43,121 nt of DNA from Planctomyces sp. SH-PL62. GTDB taxonomy: Bacteria > Planctomycetota > Planctomycetia > Planctomycetales > Planctomycetaceae. Location: contig CAMDPX010000037.1 of the NCBI GenBank assembly GCA_945905295.1, forward strand, positions 1 through 43,121. Reading direction: 5' to 3'. Shown piece after piece: positions 14,779 through 22,909 of the stretch. The notes beneath the pieces are model-generated. The model made no database searches. It saw nothing but the letters and a program-made list of their open reading frames with translations, and was not told where the DNA came from. The translations under genes and the position numbers were made by a program. The stretch's first letter is position 1, and each line of letters opens with the position of its first letter.

Positions 14779-16947
14779 TCAGCCACAAACCTTCGCGTAC
14801 CGGCCCAGCGCCATCAGCGGGAAATAGATCCGGTAGAGGTGGTACTTCAAATAGAAAACTTTCGGGAAGCCGGTGCCGGTCCAGGTTGGCTCGTGCCAAG
14901 TTCCGTCCGGCAACTGAGTGCGCAAGAGATAATCGACTCCGCGTTGCGCCTCGTCCGAATGACCTTCACCGGCGGCGATCAGGCCGAGCAATGCCCACGC
15001 GGTTTGCGAGGCGGTCGCTTCACCTTGCCCGCGCAAGGCTGGCTCGTCGTAGCTGCGAATCGTTTCGCCCCAGCCACCGTGTCGTTGCTGCTTCGCCTTG
15101 AGCCACTCAACCGCGCGGCGGATGCGCGGGTCGGTTGTCGGAATCCCGATACCAGTCAGACCGACAATGACTTGCCAAGTTCCGTAGAGGTAGTTGACCC
15201 CCCAGCGGCCGTACCAGCAGTGATCGTGCTCTTGCTTGGACCAGACGAATTTTAATCCGCGTTGAATCGCCGGATGGTCGATCGACACATTCAGCCCGGC
15301 GAACATCTCGATCATCCGCGCCGTCAGATCGGCGGTGCTGGGATCGATCATCGCGTTGTGATCGGCGAACGGCACGCGGGTGAAGAGTTCTCGCGTGTTG
15401 TCTTTGTCGAACGCGCCCCAGCCACCATCGCTCGACTGCATCGCCAGCACCCACCGAGCGCCGCGATGAATCGCGCTCAGCAGCGGTCCCATCGCATGAA
15501 CCTGAGCGACCGCACCTTCGGCATCCTCGGCCTTCCCAGCCACGACGGCGGCGACGTCCTTGTCTTCGGGATGCCAGCTCCATTCGTCGAGCAAAACGTC
15601 CGTTGACCAATTGTGTTCCGGCAGGCAGCGGCTGAGCGCAATACAAACCATGCCGGTGTCATCGACGTCCGGGTAGAACGCATTGCGGAACTCGAACGCC
15701 CAGCCAGATGGTTCGGTTTTCGAGTCTCGTTCCGCCCAGTCACCGCTCCGGCGAATCTCTTGAGAAAGCAGCCAACGCACTGACTGTTGCAGCGCCGGAT
15801 GCTCTGGAGGTACGTCGGCATCGCGCAGAGCAATCGTGGCGATGGCCGTATCCCACACGGGCGACTTGCACGGTTGCAGGCGATCAACGCCGTCCTCGGA
15901 AATCGTCAGCCGTTCAAGTTCCAGCATCTGCGAACGGACTTCCGGTGAGTCGTCGGAATAGCCCAGGCAACGCAGCGCGACGATGCTCCAAATGATCGGC
16001 GGGAAGATCGCTCCGAGCCCGTCGCTGTCGGCGAACCGGTCGAGCATCCATTTGGTGGCCTTGCGGATCGCTCGCTTGCGGAGCGGTCGGATTCGCCAAC
16101 GGTCGATCGTTTTCAGCGCGGCGTCCGCGAGACGGAAGAAGGCTTCCCAGTCGATCAGCGTCTGCTTCGACAACTGATCGAGCTGTTCGCACTTCGGCAT
16201 CGAAGCCGGCAGCTCTTCCGGAGAATTGACGAACAGCTCGCGAATCCCTTGCTCCGCCGGCAACCGAGTGACCGGACGAAACGCCCACATCAAGCTGAGC
16301 GGCACGATGATCGTCCGCGACCACGCCGACATCTCCGAGATATTGAACGGCATCCACTTCGGCAACAGCACAACTTCAGGAGGCACTGCCGGACATTGCT
16401 CGTAAGAAATCACACCGAGCAGCGCCAGATAAAACCGAGTGAAGCTGTTGACTCGCTCTGCCCCGCCAGCCGCCAGGATCGCCTGCCGTGCGCGAAGCAT
16501 GTGCTCGGCGTCCCCCGAGTCACCGACGATCTTCAGCGCGAAGTACGCCTTCACCGACGCGCTGACCTCTAACGGTCCACCCGGATAGATCGCCCACCCG
16601 CCGTCGGTCAGTTGTTGTTGCCGAATATAATTCGCGCACCGCTGCGATTGTTCCGACTGTCCGCGACCGAGATGCGTCAGCAGCAGGATGTATTCGCTTT
16701 CGAGGATCGTGTCCCCTTCCAGCTCACCGCACCAGAAGCCGTCCTCGTGCTGAATCGAGAAGAGGTACTCGCGCGTGCGGCCAATCGCATCATGCAATTG
16801 TGCTCGTTTCGGAGCCTTCGCCAACAAAGTCGCGTCGAGTTCTGCCGCTGTGTTCTCTTGAGCCGTTGTAAACGCCGGGCCGCGTCCGAACCGCTCGTGG
16901 GCGGGATCAAAGCGTAAACCACGAGAATCTAACCAATCCGCGCTCAT
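14779..16947 (-). CDS. shc: Squalene-hopene cyclase
   Basis: Cyclises squalene to hopene/hopanol, the first step of hopanoid synthesis, at the cytoplasmic membrane. The 722-aa product has the catalytic DXDD motif as PDVDDTG (Asp residues at about 427-430) and several QW repeats (for example QSSDGGWGAFDKDN and KQQRHGGWGE). The N-terminal part has IQHEDGFWCGELEGDTILESEY, typical of the family. It ends YRIYFPLMALGRYAKV. I start at the ATG at 16947 (MSADWLDSRG), because the open frame upstream to 17007 (MLCGMKKTPDPF) is encoded by one arm of an inverted repeat; GGGAG stands 12 bases before the chosen ATG. No squalene synthase genes are adjacent. Hopanoids are known from planctomycetes. Confidence 0.95.
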   Translation of the reverse strand: MSADWLDSRGLRFDPAHERFGRGPAFTTAQENTAAELDATLLAKAPKRAQLHDAIGRTREYLFSIQHEDGFWCGELEGDTILESEYILLLTHLGRGQSEQSQRCANYIRQQQLTDGGWAIYPGGPLEVSASVKAYFALKIVGDSGDAEHMLRARQAILAAGGAERVNSFTRFYLALLGVISYEQCPAVPPEVVLLPKWMPFNISEMSAWSRTIIVPLSLMWAFRPVTRLPAEQGIRELFVNSPEELPASMPKCEQLDQLSKQTLIDWEAFFRLADAALKTIDRWRIRPLRKRAIRKATKWMLDRFADSDGLGAIFPPIIWSIVALRCLGYSDDSPEVRSQMLELERLTISEDGVDRLQPCKSPVWDTAIATIALRDADVPPEHPALQQSVRWLLSQEIRRSGDWAERDSKTEPSGWAFEFRNAFYPDVDDTGMVCIALSRCLPEHNWSTDVLLDEWSWHPEDKDVAAVVAGKAEDAEGAVAQVHAMGPLLSAIHRGARWVLAMQSSDGGWGAFDKDNTRELFTRVPFADHNAMIDPSTADLTARMIEMFAGLNVSIDHPAIQRGLKFVWSKQEHDHCWYGRWGVNYLYGTWQVIVGLTGIGIPTTDPRIRRAVEWLKAKQQRHGGWGETIRSYDEPALRGQGEATASQTAWALLGLIAAGEGHSDEAQRGVDYLLRTQLPDGTWHEPTWTGTGFPKVFYLKYHLYRIYFPLMALGRYAKVCG

Positions 16948-16974
16948 TCCGTTGAAACTCCCTGTGTCCGAAAA

Positions 16975-17061
16975 GGGGTCGGGAGTCTTTTTCATGCCGC
17001 ACAACACGAGTCACGCAACCGAAACGCTCTCGGCTGCGGCATGAAAAAGACTCCCGACCCC
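16975..17061. repeat. Perfect inverted repeat (GGGGTCGGG family) upstream of shc
   Basis: Perfect 26-bp arms (16975-17000 and 17036-17061) beginning GGGGTCGGGAGTCTTTTT. They share GGGGTCGGG with the repeat at 7488-7585. An arm reads as codons in the shc frame and creates a false upstream start. Confidence 0.9.
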
Positions 17062-17222
17062 CTCGCGATCACGACCATCCGGATAACCACTGAGAGTCGA
17101 TCATCCCTGACCGATTCACCAACAAGACTCATACCGCGCGGATCGTAGGACAGCTTTTGTCAGAGCAGCAAGTTCAATTGAGCTTATAGCATACCGGGCA
17201 CAGCTTCAGGCGAGCGCGTCGA

Positions 17223-18611
17223 TTACTTCGCCGCGCGTTCGGATTCCGGAATGTGAATCGCCGCGAACGCGCACAGGCCGAAACCCTTCGTCTTCATCGA
17301 CCCCGGACGCACGTTGTCCGAAGCGTGTCCGTTGAGGTTCACATAGATCGTGCTGCCATCCGCGCTCAGCTTAAGACCGTAGGTGCCGCCAGGGACGTAG
17401 TCGCACTCCTTCTCGCAGACGTCCGCCAAGAACGCCAATACTTTTCGACGTCCGGTGGCGATCTCGTACTGCATGACCGGCGTGCCGTCTTTGAACGCTT
17501 GGCCGTGAGCTCCCGGCTGGTAATACACGAACCGCTCGTCCGGCGAGAACACGCACACGGCCGTGTACATGCCCGAAAGCCAGTTTGGGCCGAGCATCTC
17601 CAACTCATCGCGGCCGACGTGATAGCGAAAGAGTTCATTGGTCTGATGTGTGATGCCAAACACGAACCCGTCCTTCGATTCGAGCGTCGAGGCGCGCATC
17701 CCGTGGCTCTTCTGAAACCACGATTTCTTCGGAACGAGCTGTTTCGTGCCGGCATCGTAGCGCACCAAGCTGCTCTCGCCGTTGAACAGGATCGACCCAT
17801 CCGCCAAGAGCGCGAAGTTGCGGTTGAATCCCAGCGAGCCATCCGCCCCCTGAAACACCGGCTGCTTGGTCGTGAGGTTCAGCCCCCAGAGCGCGTTCCC
17901 TTCGCCCGCTTCGAGGTTGCACCACCAGATATTCCGCTCACGATCGAGCAGCGACGTCGCCGTACAACGCTTCGGCGGCAGATTGGCAAAGACCGACGCT
18001 TTGCCGGTCTTCGGGTCGTATTGATAAAGCTGCGCGCCGGGCAACGCTTCACTCCACTGATACGCCGGCAGCTTGGCTCGGTTGCCGTCGTTGAGCGTTC
18101 CGCAGAAATAGATCATCCCATTCGAGCCTTCATCCACCTTCGCGTGCATTTTGGACCAAGCCGGCTGCCCCGGCTCGCGCGGCACGATGGAGTTCACGTC
18201 CACGACTTGAGTGAGCGTTTTCCGTTTTGGATCCCAGCAATACAGGAAGCAGCGTGCATCGCCGCCGACGTCATTGCCGTGGTCGCCGATGCCGCAATAG
18301 ACCCGGCCATCACTCGCCAGACAGATATCGCCCCACGAAGACCACAACCGCCGTGTGATCGCGCCCGGTCCAAGCTCGTGATGAAACGCCAACTCCACGA
18401 TCGGCGGAGTCTTGGCCATGACAAACGGAGCCGCTCCTTCTTTCTCGCGAGCCGCAACCACCGAATCGGGCACCTTCAAGAATTGCTCCGACCGCAGCGT
18501 CACTGTGCCGTTAACCGCGCCGCTGAGTAACGGCGGCCACGGGTTTTCATCGGCGACGAGCGGGCCGGCGAGAGCAGCCAACAAGATCATTACGGGCTTC
18601 AATAAACGCAT
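17223..18611 (-). CDS. Secreted propeller-like protein, unknown function
   Basis: A 462-aa protein with a Sec signal (MRLLKPVMILLAALAGPLVA-DE) and repeated short segments of the kind seen in beta-propellers: ICLASDGRVYCGIGDHG, ARCFLYCWDPKRKTL, IYFCGTLNDGNRAK, FALLADGSILFNGESSLVRYD, FVFGITHQTNELFRYH, VCVFSPDERFVYYQPG and LKLSADGSTIYVNLNG. I recognise no catalytic motif, so binding or an enzyme role stays open. The start at 18611 is well supported by GGAGG 7 bases upstream; the open frame extends to 18677 without a signal-like start. It is divergent from the fae homologue, with 121 bases between starts. No obvious operon partner. Confidence 0.75.
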   Translation of the reverse strand: MRLLKPVMILLAALAGPLVADENPWPPLLSGAVNGTVTLRSEQFLKVPDSVVAAREKEGAAPFVMAKTPPIVELAFHHELGPGAITRRLWSSWGDICLASDGRVYCGIGDHGNDVGGDARCFLYCWDPKRKTLTQVVDVNSIVPREPGQPAWSKMHAKVDEGSNGMIYFCGTLNDGNRAKLPAYQWSEALPGAQLYQYDPKTGKASVFANLPPKRCTATSLLDRERNIWWCNLEAGEGNALWGLNLTTKQPVFQGADGSLGFNRNFALLADGSILFNGESSLVRYDAGTKQLVPKKSWFQKSHGMRASTLESKDGFVFGITHQTNELFRYHVGRDELEMLGPNWLSGMYTAVCVFSPDERFVYYQPGAHGQAFKDGTPVMQYEIATGRRKVLAFLADVCEKECDYVPGGTYGLKLSADGSTIYVNLNGHASDNVRPGSMKTKGFGLCAFAAIHIPESERAAK

Positions 18612-18732
18612 GAGGAAACCTCCAGAACGGATGGGGACACTTCGGGCCACGAACTTGAAGCGAACCGTGCGGGACACCTACTCTTCGTCGGACACACTTT
18701 TATCAATTGCCCCCCGCACCGAAAGGACCACC

Positions 18733-19278
18733 ATGAGTCAGCGAATTGTGATGCGCACCGGAGAAGCCTTGGTCGAAGCCGCCCCCGCCTGGTCGGCCGC
18801 GGAACCGGAGGTCGTCATCGGCGAGCTCGACGGTCCGGTCGGGAACGCCATCGCCAACATGATCGGCGATCAGTCGAAAGGACACTCGAAGGTCTTCGCG
18901 ATCCTCAACTGCGACGTGCAAGTCCGGCCGGTGACGGTGATGGTCAGCAAAGTCACCGTCAACAACGAGAAGTACACGAACATCCTGATGGGGACCGTGC
19001 AGGCCGCCATCGCCAACGGCGTGCTGGATGCCGTCCGAGCCGGCGACATTCCCAAAGAGAAGGCCAACGATCTGGGAATCATCATCTCGGTCTGGCTGGA
19101 CCCCAGCGTCGTCCACGAAAAGATCGACCACGCGATTCTGTTCCAAACGCACCGCGCCGCCACCGCCAAAGCGATTCACAAGGCGATGCACAACGAACCG
19201 TCGATCGACTGGCTGCTGGAGAACCAGGAGAAGACGACCCACTGCTTCCATCAAATGGCGCTGGACGGGCAGATTTGA
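18733..19278 (+). CDS. Formaldehyde-activating enzyme homologue (Fae family, divergent)
   Basis: A 181-aa member of the Fae family. Canonical Fae joins formaldehyde to tetrahydromethanopterin in C1 metabolism, and H4MPT-linked genes are known in planctomycetes. Seen here: GEALVEA (10-16), IGELDGPVGNAIANMI, VMVSKVTVNNEKYTNILMGTVQAAIANGVLDAV, NDLGIIISVWLDPSVV and ATAKAIHKAM, all lining up with Fae. The AHID segment, whose His is considered catalytic in canonical Fae, aligns with AEPEV (23-27), so that His is absent. It may be one of the Fae-like side branches (Fae2/Fae3 type) with another substrate or role. GAAAGGACCACC precedes the ATG, a good ribosome-binding site. It runs alone, divergent from the propeller gene, and ends just before a REP pair. 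Confidence 0.85.
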   Translation: MSQRIVMRTGEALVEAAPAWSAAEPEVVIGELDGPVGNAIANMIGDQSKGHSKVFAILNCDVQVRPVTVMVSKVTVNNEKYTNILMGTVQAAIANGVLDAVRAGDIPKEKANDLGIIISVWLDPSVVHEKIDHAILFQTHRAATAKAIHKAMHNEPSIDWLLENQEKTTHCFHQMALDGQI

Positions 19279-19280
19279 GA

Positions 19281-19354
19281 CGCGCTTGTAGTGACCCCAT
19301 TTATGGGGTCGAGTTTGCGGCCCAGACCCGATAAATCGGGTCACTACGAGCGCG
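19281..19354. repeat. GTAG-headed REP pair (TGACCCNATTTAT family), copy 2
   Basis: GTAG at 19288-19291 and CTAC at 19344-19347, with hairpins GACCCCATTTATGGGGTC and GACCCGATAAATCGGGTC and GCGC-rich outer flanks. Inverted relative to the copy at 14704-14775. It lies 3 bases beyond the fae-homologue stop and just before the stop of the converging peptidase gene. Confidence 0.9.
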
Positions 19355-19356
19355 GG

Positions 19357-20577
19357 TCAGAACACCGACAGCAGCAGCAACTGCGAGATGCGGATCAGCC
19401 ACTTGCGATCGTCGGCGTTGAACGTGCCGCGATCGAGAATCTGCTGACACTTGTTGTGAGCCTGCGTGACGATCAGCCGTTGCAGGTCGGTGAGCGGTTT
19501 TTTCTCACCGGCTTTCAGCAGCGAGTCGGTGATGCGCTGCACGGCTTTGACCTCGTCGAGATCGGGCGGGACTTCGTCGATCCACTCCGGAGTGGTCTCC
19601 GAGTTCGCCGCCCCCTCGACGACCTTCAGCACGAGGCTCGACACGCGGGCGACTTTGTCGAAGTCGAGCTTCTCCGGCACATCGCGCGGCGAGTGGTAAT
19701 CAGGGTGCTCTCCTGTGGAGAAAAACAGAAACGGAATCTTCTCACCCCAGAACGGACCATAGTCGCTGCGCACGCCGATCAGATCGACTCCCAGCCGAGC
19801 GACTTCCAAACCGCTCGGCGTGCCGACATCGTCGAGCAATGTTTTCAAGCGCGGGGCGTGCTCGCTCCCCATCACGAAGACGATCGGCAGCGGCAGATTT
19901 CCCAGCGACCGGCCAATCATGTCGGCGGTGATAAACAGCTTGACGCGACTGAGTTCAAACGGTGGATGCGCGACGAACCAGCGCGAACCCCACAGCAGTT
20001 GTTCTTCGAGATCAAAGCCGACGAAGACGATGCTCCGCTTCGGCCGCTGCTTCGCCGTGGCCAATTGCCGAGCGATCTCCAGCATCATCGACGTGCCGCT
20101 CGCGTTGTCGTCTGCACCGCGATAGATCGCTCCGTTGCGAACTCCGAGATGATCGAAGTGTGCTCCGATCACGATCAGTTCGTCGCGCAGTGCCGGGTCG
20201 CTCCCTTCCAGGAACGCTCCAACGTTGCGGCCGATGATGCGCGGCGTCTTGAGCGGCGGATCGACGTCGCCGCCCCCGTTGGCTGAGTTGGCATTTTCCA
20301 CAGGCTCTTCGGCCGAGGTGGGAATTGCTTGCTCGAAGTCTTTGTCTGGGAACAGTGGCAGAAGTTTTGATTTGCGAAACTGCTGAATCAGGTAGTCGGA
20401 AGCTTTGTTCGAATTGGCTCCGGATCGCCCCGCGAGCTGAGGGCTTGCCAGAAACTCGACGTGCGGACGGACGTGCTCCGGCTTGATCGAGCCTTCCCAT
20501 CCGTTCGGCAGATCGTCGGCGTAGACCGATGTCGCGGCGCAGACCAAGGCGAGAAGACATCGAACGAATCGAGACAT
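19357..20577 (-). CDS. Secreted M28-family zinc metallopeptidase
   Basis: A 406-aa exported aminopeptidase-like protein. The signal peptide is MSRFVRCLLALVCAATSVYA-DD. The M28 co-catalytic zinc site is complete: His140 (GAHFDHLG), Asp156 (RGADDNASG), the Glu pair 191-192 (GFDLEEQ), Asp219 (ITADMIGRS) and His295 (DYHSPRD). A nearly 60-residue segment between the start and the catalytic core (SAEEPVENANSANGGGDVD) is low in structure. The family releases amino acids from peptide N-termini; the substrate here is unknown. GGAG stands 7 bases before the ATG. It converges with the fae homologue across a REP pair and has another REP pair upstream, so it is probably a single-gene unit. Confidence 0.9.
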   Translation of the reverse strand: MSRFVRCLLALVCAATSVYADDLPNGWEGSIKPEHVRPHVEFLASPQLAGRSGANSNKASDYLIQQFRKSKLLPLFPDKDFEQAIPTSAEEPVENANSANGGGDVDPPLKTPRIIGRNVGAFLEGSDPALRDELIVIGAHFDHLGVRNGAIYRGADDNASGTSMMLEIARQLATAKQRPKRSIVFVGFDLEEQLLWGSRWFVAHPPFELSRVKLFITADMIGRSLGNLPLPIVFVMGSEHAPRLKTLLDDVGTPSGLEVARLGVDLIGVRSDYGPFWGEKIPFLFFSTGEHPDYHSPRDVPEKLDFDKVARVSSLVLKVVEGAANSETTPEWIDEVPPDLDEVKAVQRITDSLLKAGEKKPLTDLQRLIVTQAHNKCQQILDRGTFNADDRKWLIRISQLLLLSVF

Positions 20578-20603
20578 CGCAGACTCCGTTGCTGAGAGAA
20601 ACC

Positions 20604-20656
20604 GTAGCCGCGTTCGCCAGAACGCGGCCCGCCCGCACCCTGGCGAGTGCGGCTAC
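20604..20656. repeat. GTAG-headed REP pair (TCGCCAGA family) upstream of the M28 gene
   Basis: First hairpin CGCGTTC-GCCA-GAACGCG after GTAG (20604-20607); the second half ends GAGTGCGGCTAC at 20656 but has an imperfect stem (CACCCTGGCGAGTG). A short member of the family also at 12565 and 13922. It lies only 27 bases upstream of the peptidase ATG. Confidence 0.85.
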
Positions 20657-20803
20657 GTTATGGCCGATCGAACGCGCGGCTCAAGCGGAAGAGTTTGCTG
20701 GTGTGTAAAGCTCTGCCGGTTTTTCCTGCGGTGCGGATCGTGCCGATGCCGATGATATGGAGGGCAGTCGGTCCGACTTTGAAGACTCAGGAGCACGTGA
20801 GCC

Positions 20804-21106
20804 ATGTTGCGACGAATTTTGATTCTGGGACTTCTCGGCACAGCGTTGGTCGCCGCAATGCACTTCGGCAGCCCAACCGCGAAAGCGGCAGGACGGGGGC
20901 AACCGACCGATTGGAATCGGTTCATGTACTACCCGTTCCTTTATTACCCGCACAACTTCCAGCGGCCGCAAGGGAGCAACGACAACTTGTACTATCGGTA
21001 TGGGCCTCAGCAGCGCATCCCGGTGCTCAACAAGAATTGGCACAACTTCCACGACACGGCTCAGCCGTACCACAAAGGGCATCACTTCGTTCTGGATGTC
21101 TTCTAG
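20804..21106 (+). CDS. Small secreted Tyr/His-rich protein, unknown
   Basis: A 100-aa protein with a clear signal peptide (MLRRILILGLLGTALVAAMHFG, cleavage probably after AKA). The mature part of about 70 residues is rich in Tyr, His, Asn and Pro (MYYPFLYYPHNF, NLYYRYGPQQRIP, HKGHHFVLDVF) and has no Cys. I do not recognise a family with certainty; similar small YYP-rich secreted proteins are common in planctomycetes as far as I recall. The many His could bind metal (speculative). AGGAG lies 10-12 bases before the ATG. It is followed by an inverted repeat and a strong hairpin terminator. Confidence 0.75.
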   Translation: MLRRILILGLLGTALVAAMHFGSPTAKAAGRGQPTDWNRFMYYPFLYYPHNFQRPQGSNDNLYYRYGPQQRIPVLNKNWHNFHDTAQPYHKGHHFVLDVF

Positions 21107-21120
21107 GTTTTGCAAATGAG

Positions 21121-21175
21121 CCGCCGGGCGCTAGCCCCGGTTTTCGTCACACAAACCGGGGCTAGCGCCCTGCGG
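21121..21175. repeat. Inverted repeat with GCTAGC core
   Basis: 22-bp arms (21121-21142 and 21154-21175) with one mismatch, containing GGGCGCTAGCCCCGG; related to the repeat at 8285-8345. It lies 14 bases after the stop of the small Tyr/His-rich gene. Confidence 0.87.
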
Positions 21176-21282
21176 TTGATTGACGGAACAGAACCAAGGC
21201 CCGACGTGTCCGCGAAGCGCTGAACAGGAATGTTCGCCGCCGGCAAGGAAGCCACGCTTCCGGACTCATTGTGGCCACAGCG

Positions 21283-21314
21283 AAAGCCCGCTCGATTCGT
21301 CGAGCGGGCTTTTT
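21283..21314. terminator. Bidirectional rho-independent terminator
   Basis: AAAGCCCGCTCGA-TTCG-TCGAGCGGGCTTTT: a 13-base perfect stem with a TTCG tetraloop, T-run on the plus strand and a shorter one on the minus strand. It lies between the convergent small Tyr/His-rich gene and the kinase gene, 8 bases past the kinase stop. Confidence 0.92.
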
Positions 21315-21321
21315 GCGTTGG

Positions 21322-22494
21322 CTACTCCACTTCCTGCAACCACAAACGAATTTCGTTTTCGTATTCGCTGGAGAGGTTCCCCTTCACGAGTTCTCGCTGA
21401 AACTTGGCGGCTCCGTGATCGAACAAGTCGGCGGCTTCGGCGTTGGGGAAACGATTGGCGGGGTCCGGTGCGATCAAGCCGCGCAGCAGGGCGAGCAGGC
21501 GTTCGTCCTGCTTGATCTCAGGCGGCAGAAACTCCGGCAGGCGCTCGGGGAGTTGTTTCTTCGCGGTGATGAGATCAGCAAAGCGTTGCATTCCGGTGAA
21601 CGGAGACAGGCCGCACAGCAGATCGACCAGGACGTAACCCAAACTGGCGAGATCCGACACGGGAGACGAACTCGCACCGCGCAGGACTTCGACGGCGGCA
21701 TATTGCGGCGTGCAAGCGCGCGGGGCGGTCTTATCATCCATCTCGAACGCGAAGCCAAAGTCGATCACCTTCGCGTTGCCCGTCCGCTTGAGCATGATGT
21801 TGGACGGCTTGAGATCGGCATGGACGATCCCATTGCGGTGAATGGCCGCCAGCGCCGACAGGCATTCGCGCAGAATCGCGATCGCGAATCCCGGCTTCAA
21901 ACGGGAGTGCTGCGGGCCGTCGGTGATGAGCACATCGGTCAGGTAGTCAACTCGTTCAGGGCTAAGCCGGCGTTGCACACCGCGCAGAGTGGCCGGCAGC
22001 AGCAGATGCCGCAGGTCAAATCCATCGACCCATTCCATGACCAACATCCGCACGCCGCGGCATTTCACGAAGTTTTGAACGTCCAGCACATGGTCTTGCT
22101 GAATCAACGCCAAGTGCATTGAGACGCGTGCCATCCGTTCCATTTCGTGGCGGTACGCTCGCGAAGTGGCGTGCGACTGCGGGGAGAAGACCTTCAGCGC
22201 GACAGGCAGCGAGATGTTGTGGGCACCCTGCCGCTCGGCCAGGAAGACAATTCCTTGGCTGCCCGCCCCCAGCCTTTTGATCAACCGATAGTACGTCGTC
22301 CAGCGCACGTTGGCGCTGGCGATGATGTTGTCAAACTGCTCATGGAGTTCGCGTAGCGCGTGATTGGCGGCGTGGGGTGGATCGCGACGGGAAAGGAATC
22401 GCGTGGAGGGCAACGAGTCCTTCGGAACAGGCTCCGAAGCGATGAGATCCTGTGAGTCGGTCAAATGCTGGGGGGTAATCGCGAAGTCGGTCAT
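21322..22494 (-). CDS. Eukaryotic-type Ser/Thr protein kinase
   Basis: A 390-aa soluble kinase of the Hanks type. Landmarks: glycine loop LGAGSQGIVFLAE (75-87), ATP-site Lys101 in VALKVFSP, the catalytic loop HADLKPSNIML with Asp227 and Asn232 (HRD is replaced by HAD, as in many bacterial kinases) and metal-binding DFG (245-247). A CTPQYAAVEVLRG activation segment and a DLASLGYVLVDLL helix follow. All key catalytic residues are present, so it should be active. There is no transmembrane helix or extracellular sensor; the first 65 residues are a non-conserved extension. AAAGGA lies 7 bases before the ATG. Neighbours give no clue to targets. It ends at a bidirectional terminator. Confidence 0.93.
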   Translation of the reverse strand: MTDFAITPQHLTDSQDLIASEPVPKDSLPSTRFLSRRDPPHAANHALRELHEQFDNIIASANVRWTTYYRLIKRLGAGSQGIVFLAERQGAHNISLPVALKVFSPQSHATSRAYRHEMERMARVSMHLALIQQDHVLDVQNFVKCRGVRMLVMEWVDGFDLRHLLLPATLRGVQRRLSPERVDYLTDVLITDGPQHSRLKPGFAIAILRECLSALAAIHRNGIVHADLKPSNIMLKRTGNAKVIDFGFAFEMDDKTAPRACTPQYAAVEVLRGASSSPVSDLASLGYVLVDLLCGLSPFTGMQRFADLITAKKQLPERLPEFLPPEIKQDERLLALLRGLIAPDPANRFPNAEAADLFDHGAAKFQRELVKGNLSSEYENEIRLWLQEVE

Positions 22495-22535
22495 GGTTCA
22501 ATCCTTTGACTGAGGTAACCGTCGGCTGACTCTCC

Positions 22536-22634
22536 GAGGCTGTGAACTTTTTGGTAGCTGAAGTCGCCAGACTTCAGAGTTCGCCGAGAAAACTGAACTC
22601 TGGCGAGTTCAGCTACCAATTCTTTCACAGCCTC
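22536..22634. repeat. GTAG-headed REP pair nested in a longer inverted repeat
   Basis: GTAG (22554) and CTAC (22616) frame two hairpins, TGAAGTC-GCCA-GACTTCA and GAACTC-TGGC-GAGTTC, of the TCGCCAGA family. Outside these, GAGGCTGTGAA (22536-22546) pairs with TTCACAGCCTC (22624-22634). It lies upstream of the kinase gene. Confidence 0.87.
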
Positions 22635-22909
22635 TCCGAGTCGGCTCTCTCGTACTCTCAGTAGACACGAAGACGCCGGAGTGTAGCTGATGTCGCCACG
22701 CTTCGGGCTTCCCAGGCAAAGGATTCACGGTCGGCGGCCCCGTGGATGCAATGGACATACCAAGGCTCTCGGCCCGCCAGAAAAGCGTGGCACACCACGG
22801 ACCCCCCGTGAGATTTCAACGACAAGCCGCTCGGCGACCTGGCACAGTCGGCGCGATCCGTTGGCAGCGAGCGGCTCGTCATCGGACTTGTCCGATGTGA
22901 GATTGCCGA
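22635..22909. other. Non-coding gap with small inverted repeats
   Basis: No gene that I can support. A degenerate REP-like start (GTAGCTGATGTCGCCACGC) is seen at about 22683. Short inverted repeats AGCCGCTCG/CGAGCGGCT (22825-22833, 22868-22876) and ATCGGACTTGTCCGAT (22881-22896) follow; the last could end transcription of the pseudogene next to it. Confidence 0.5.

Noticed and set aside
22658-22882. 74-aa minus-strand frame (VVCHAFLAGREPWYVHC...)
   Set aside because: No start signal or known family, partly made of REP-like DNA; probably not a gene.
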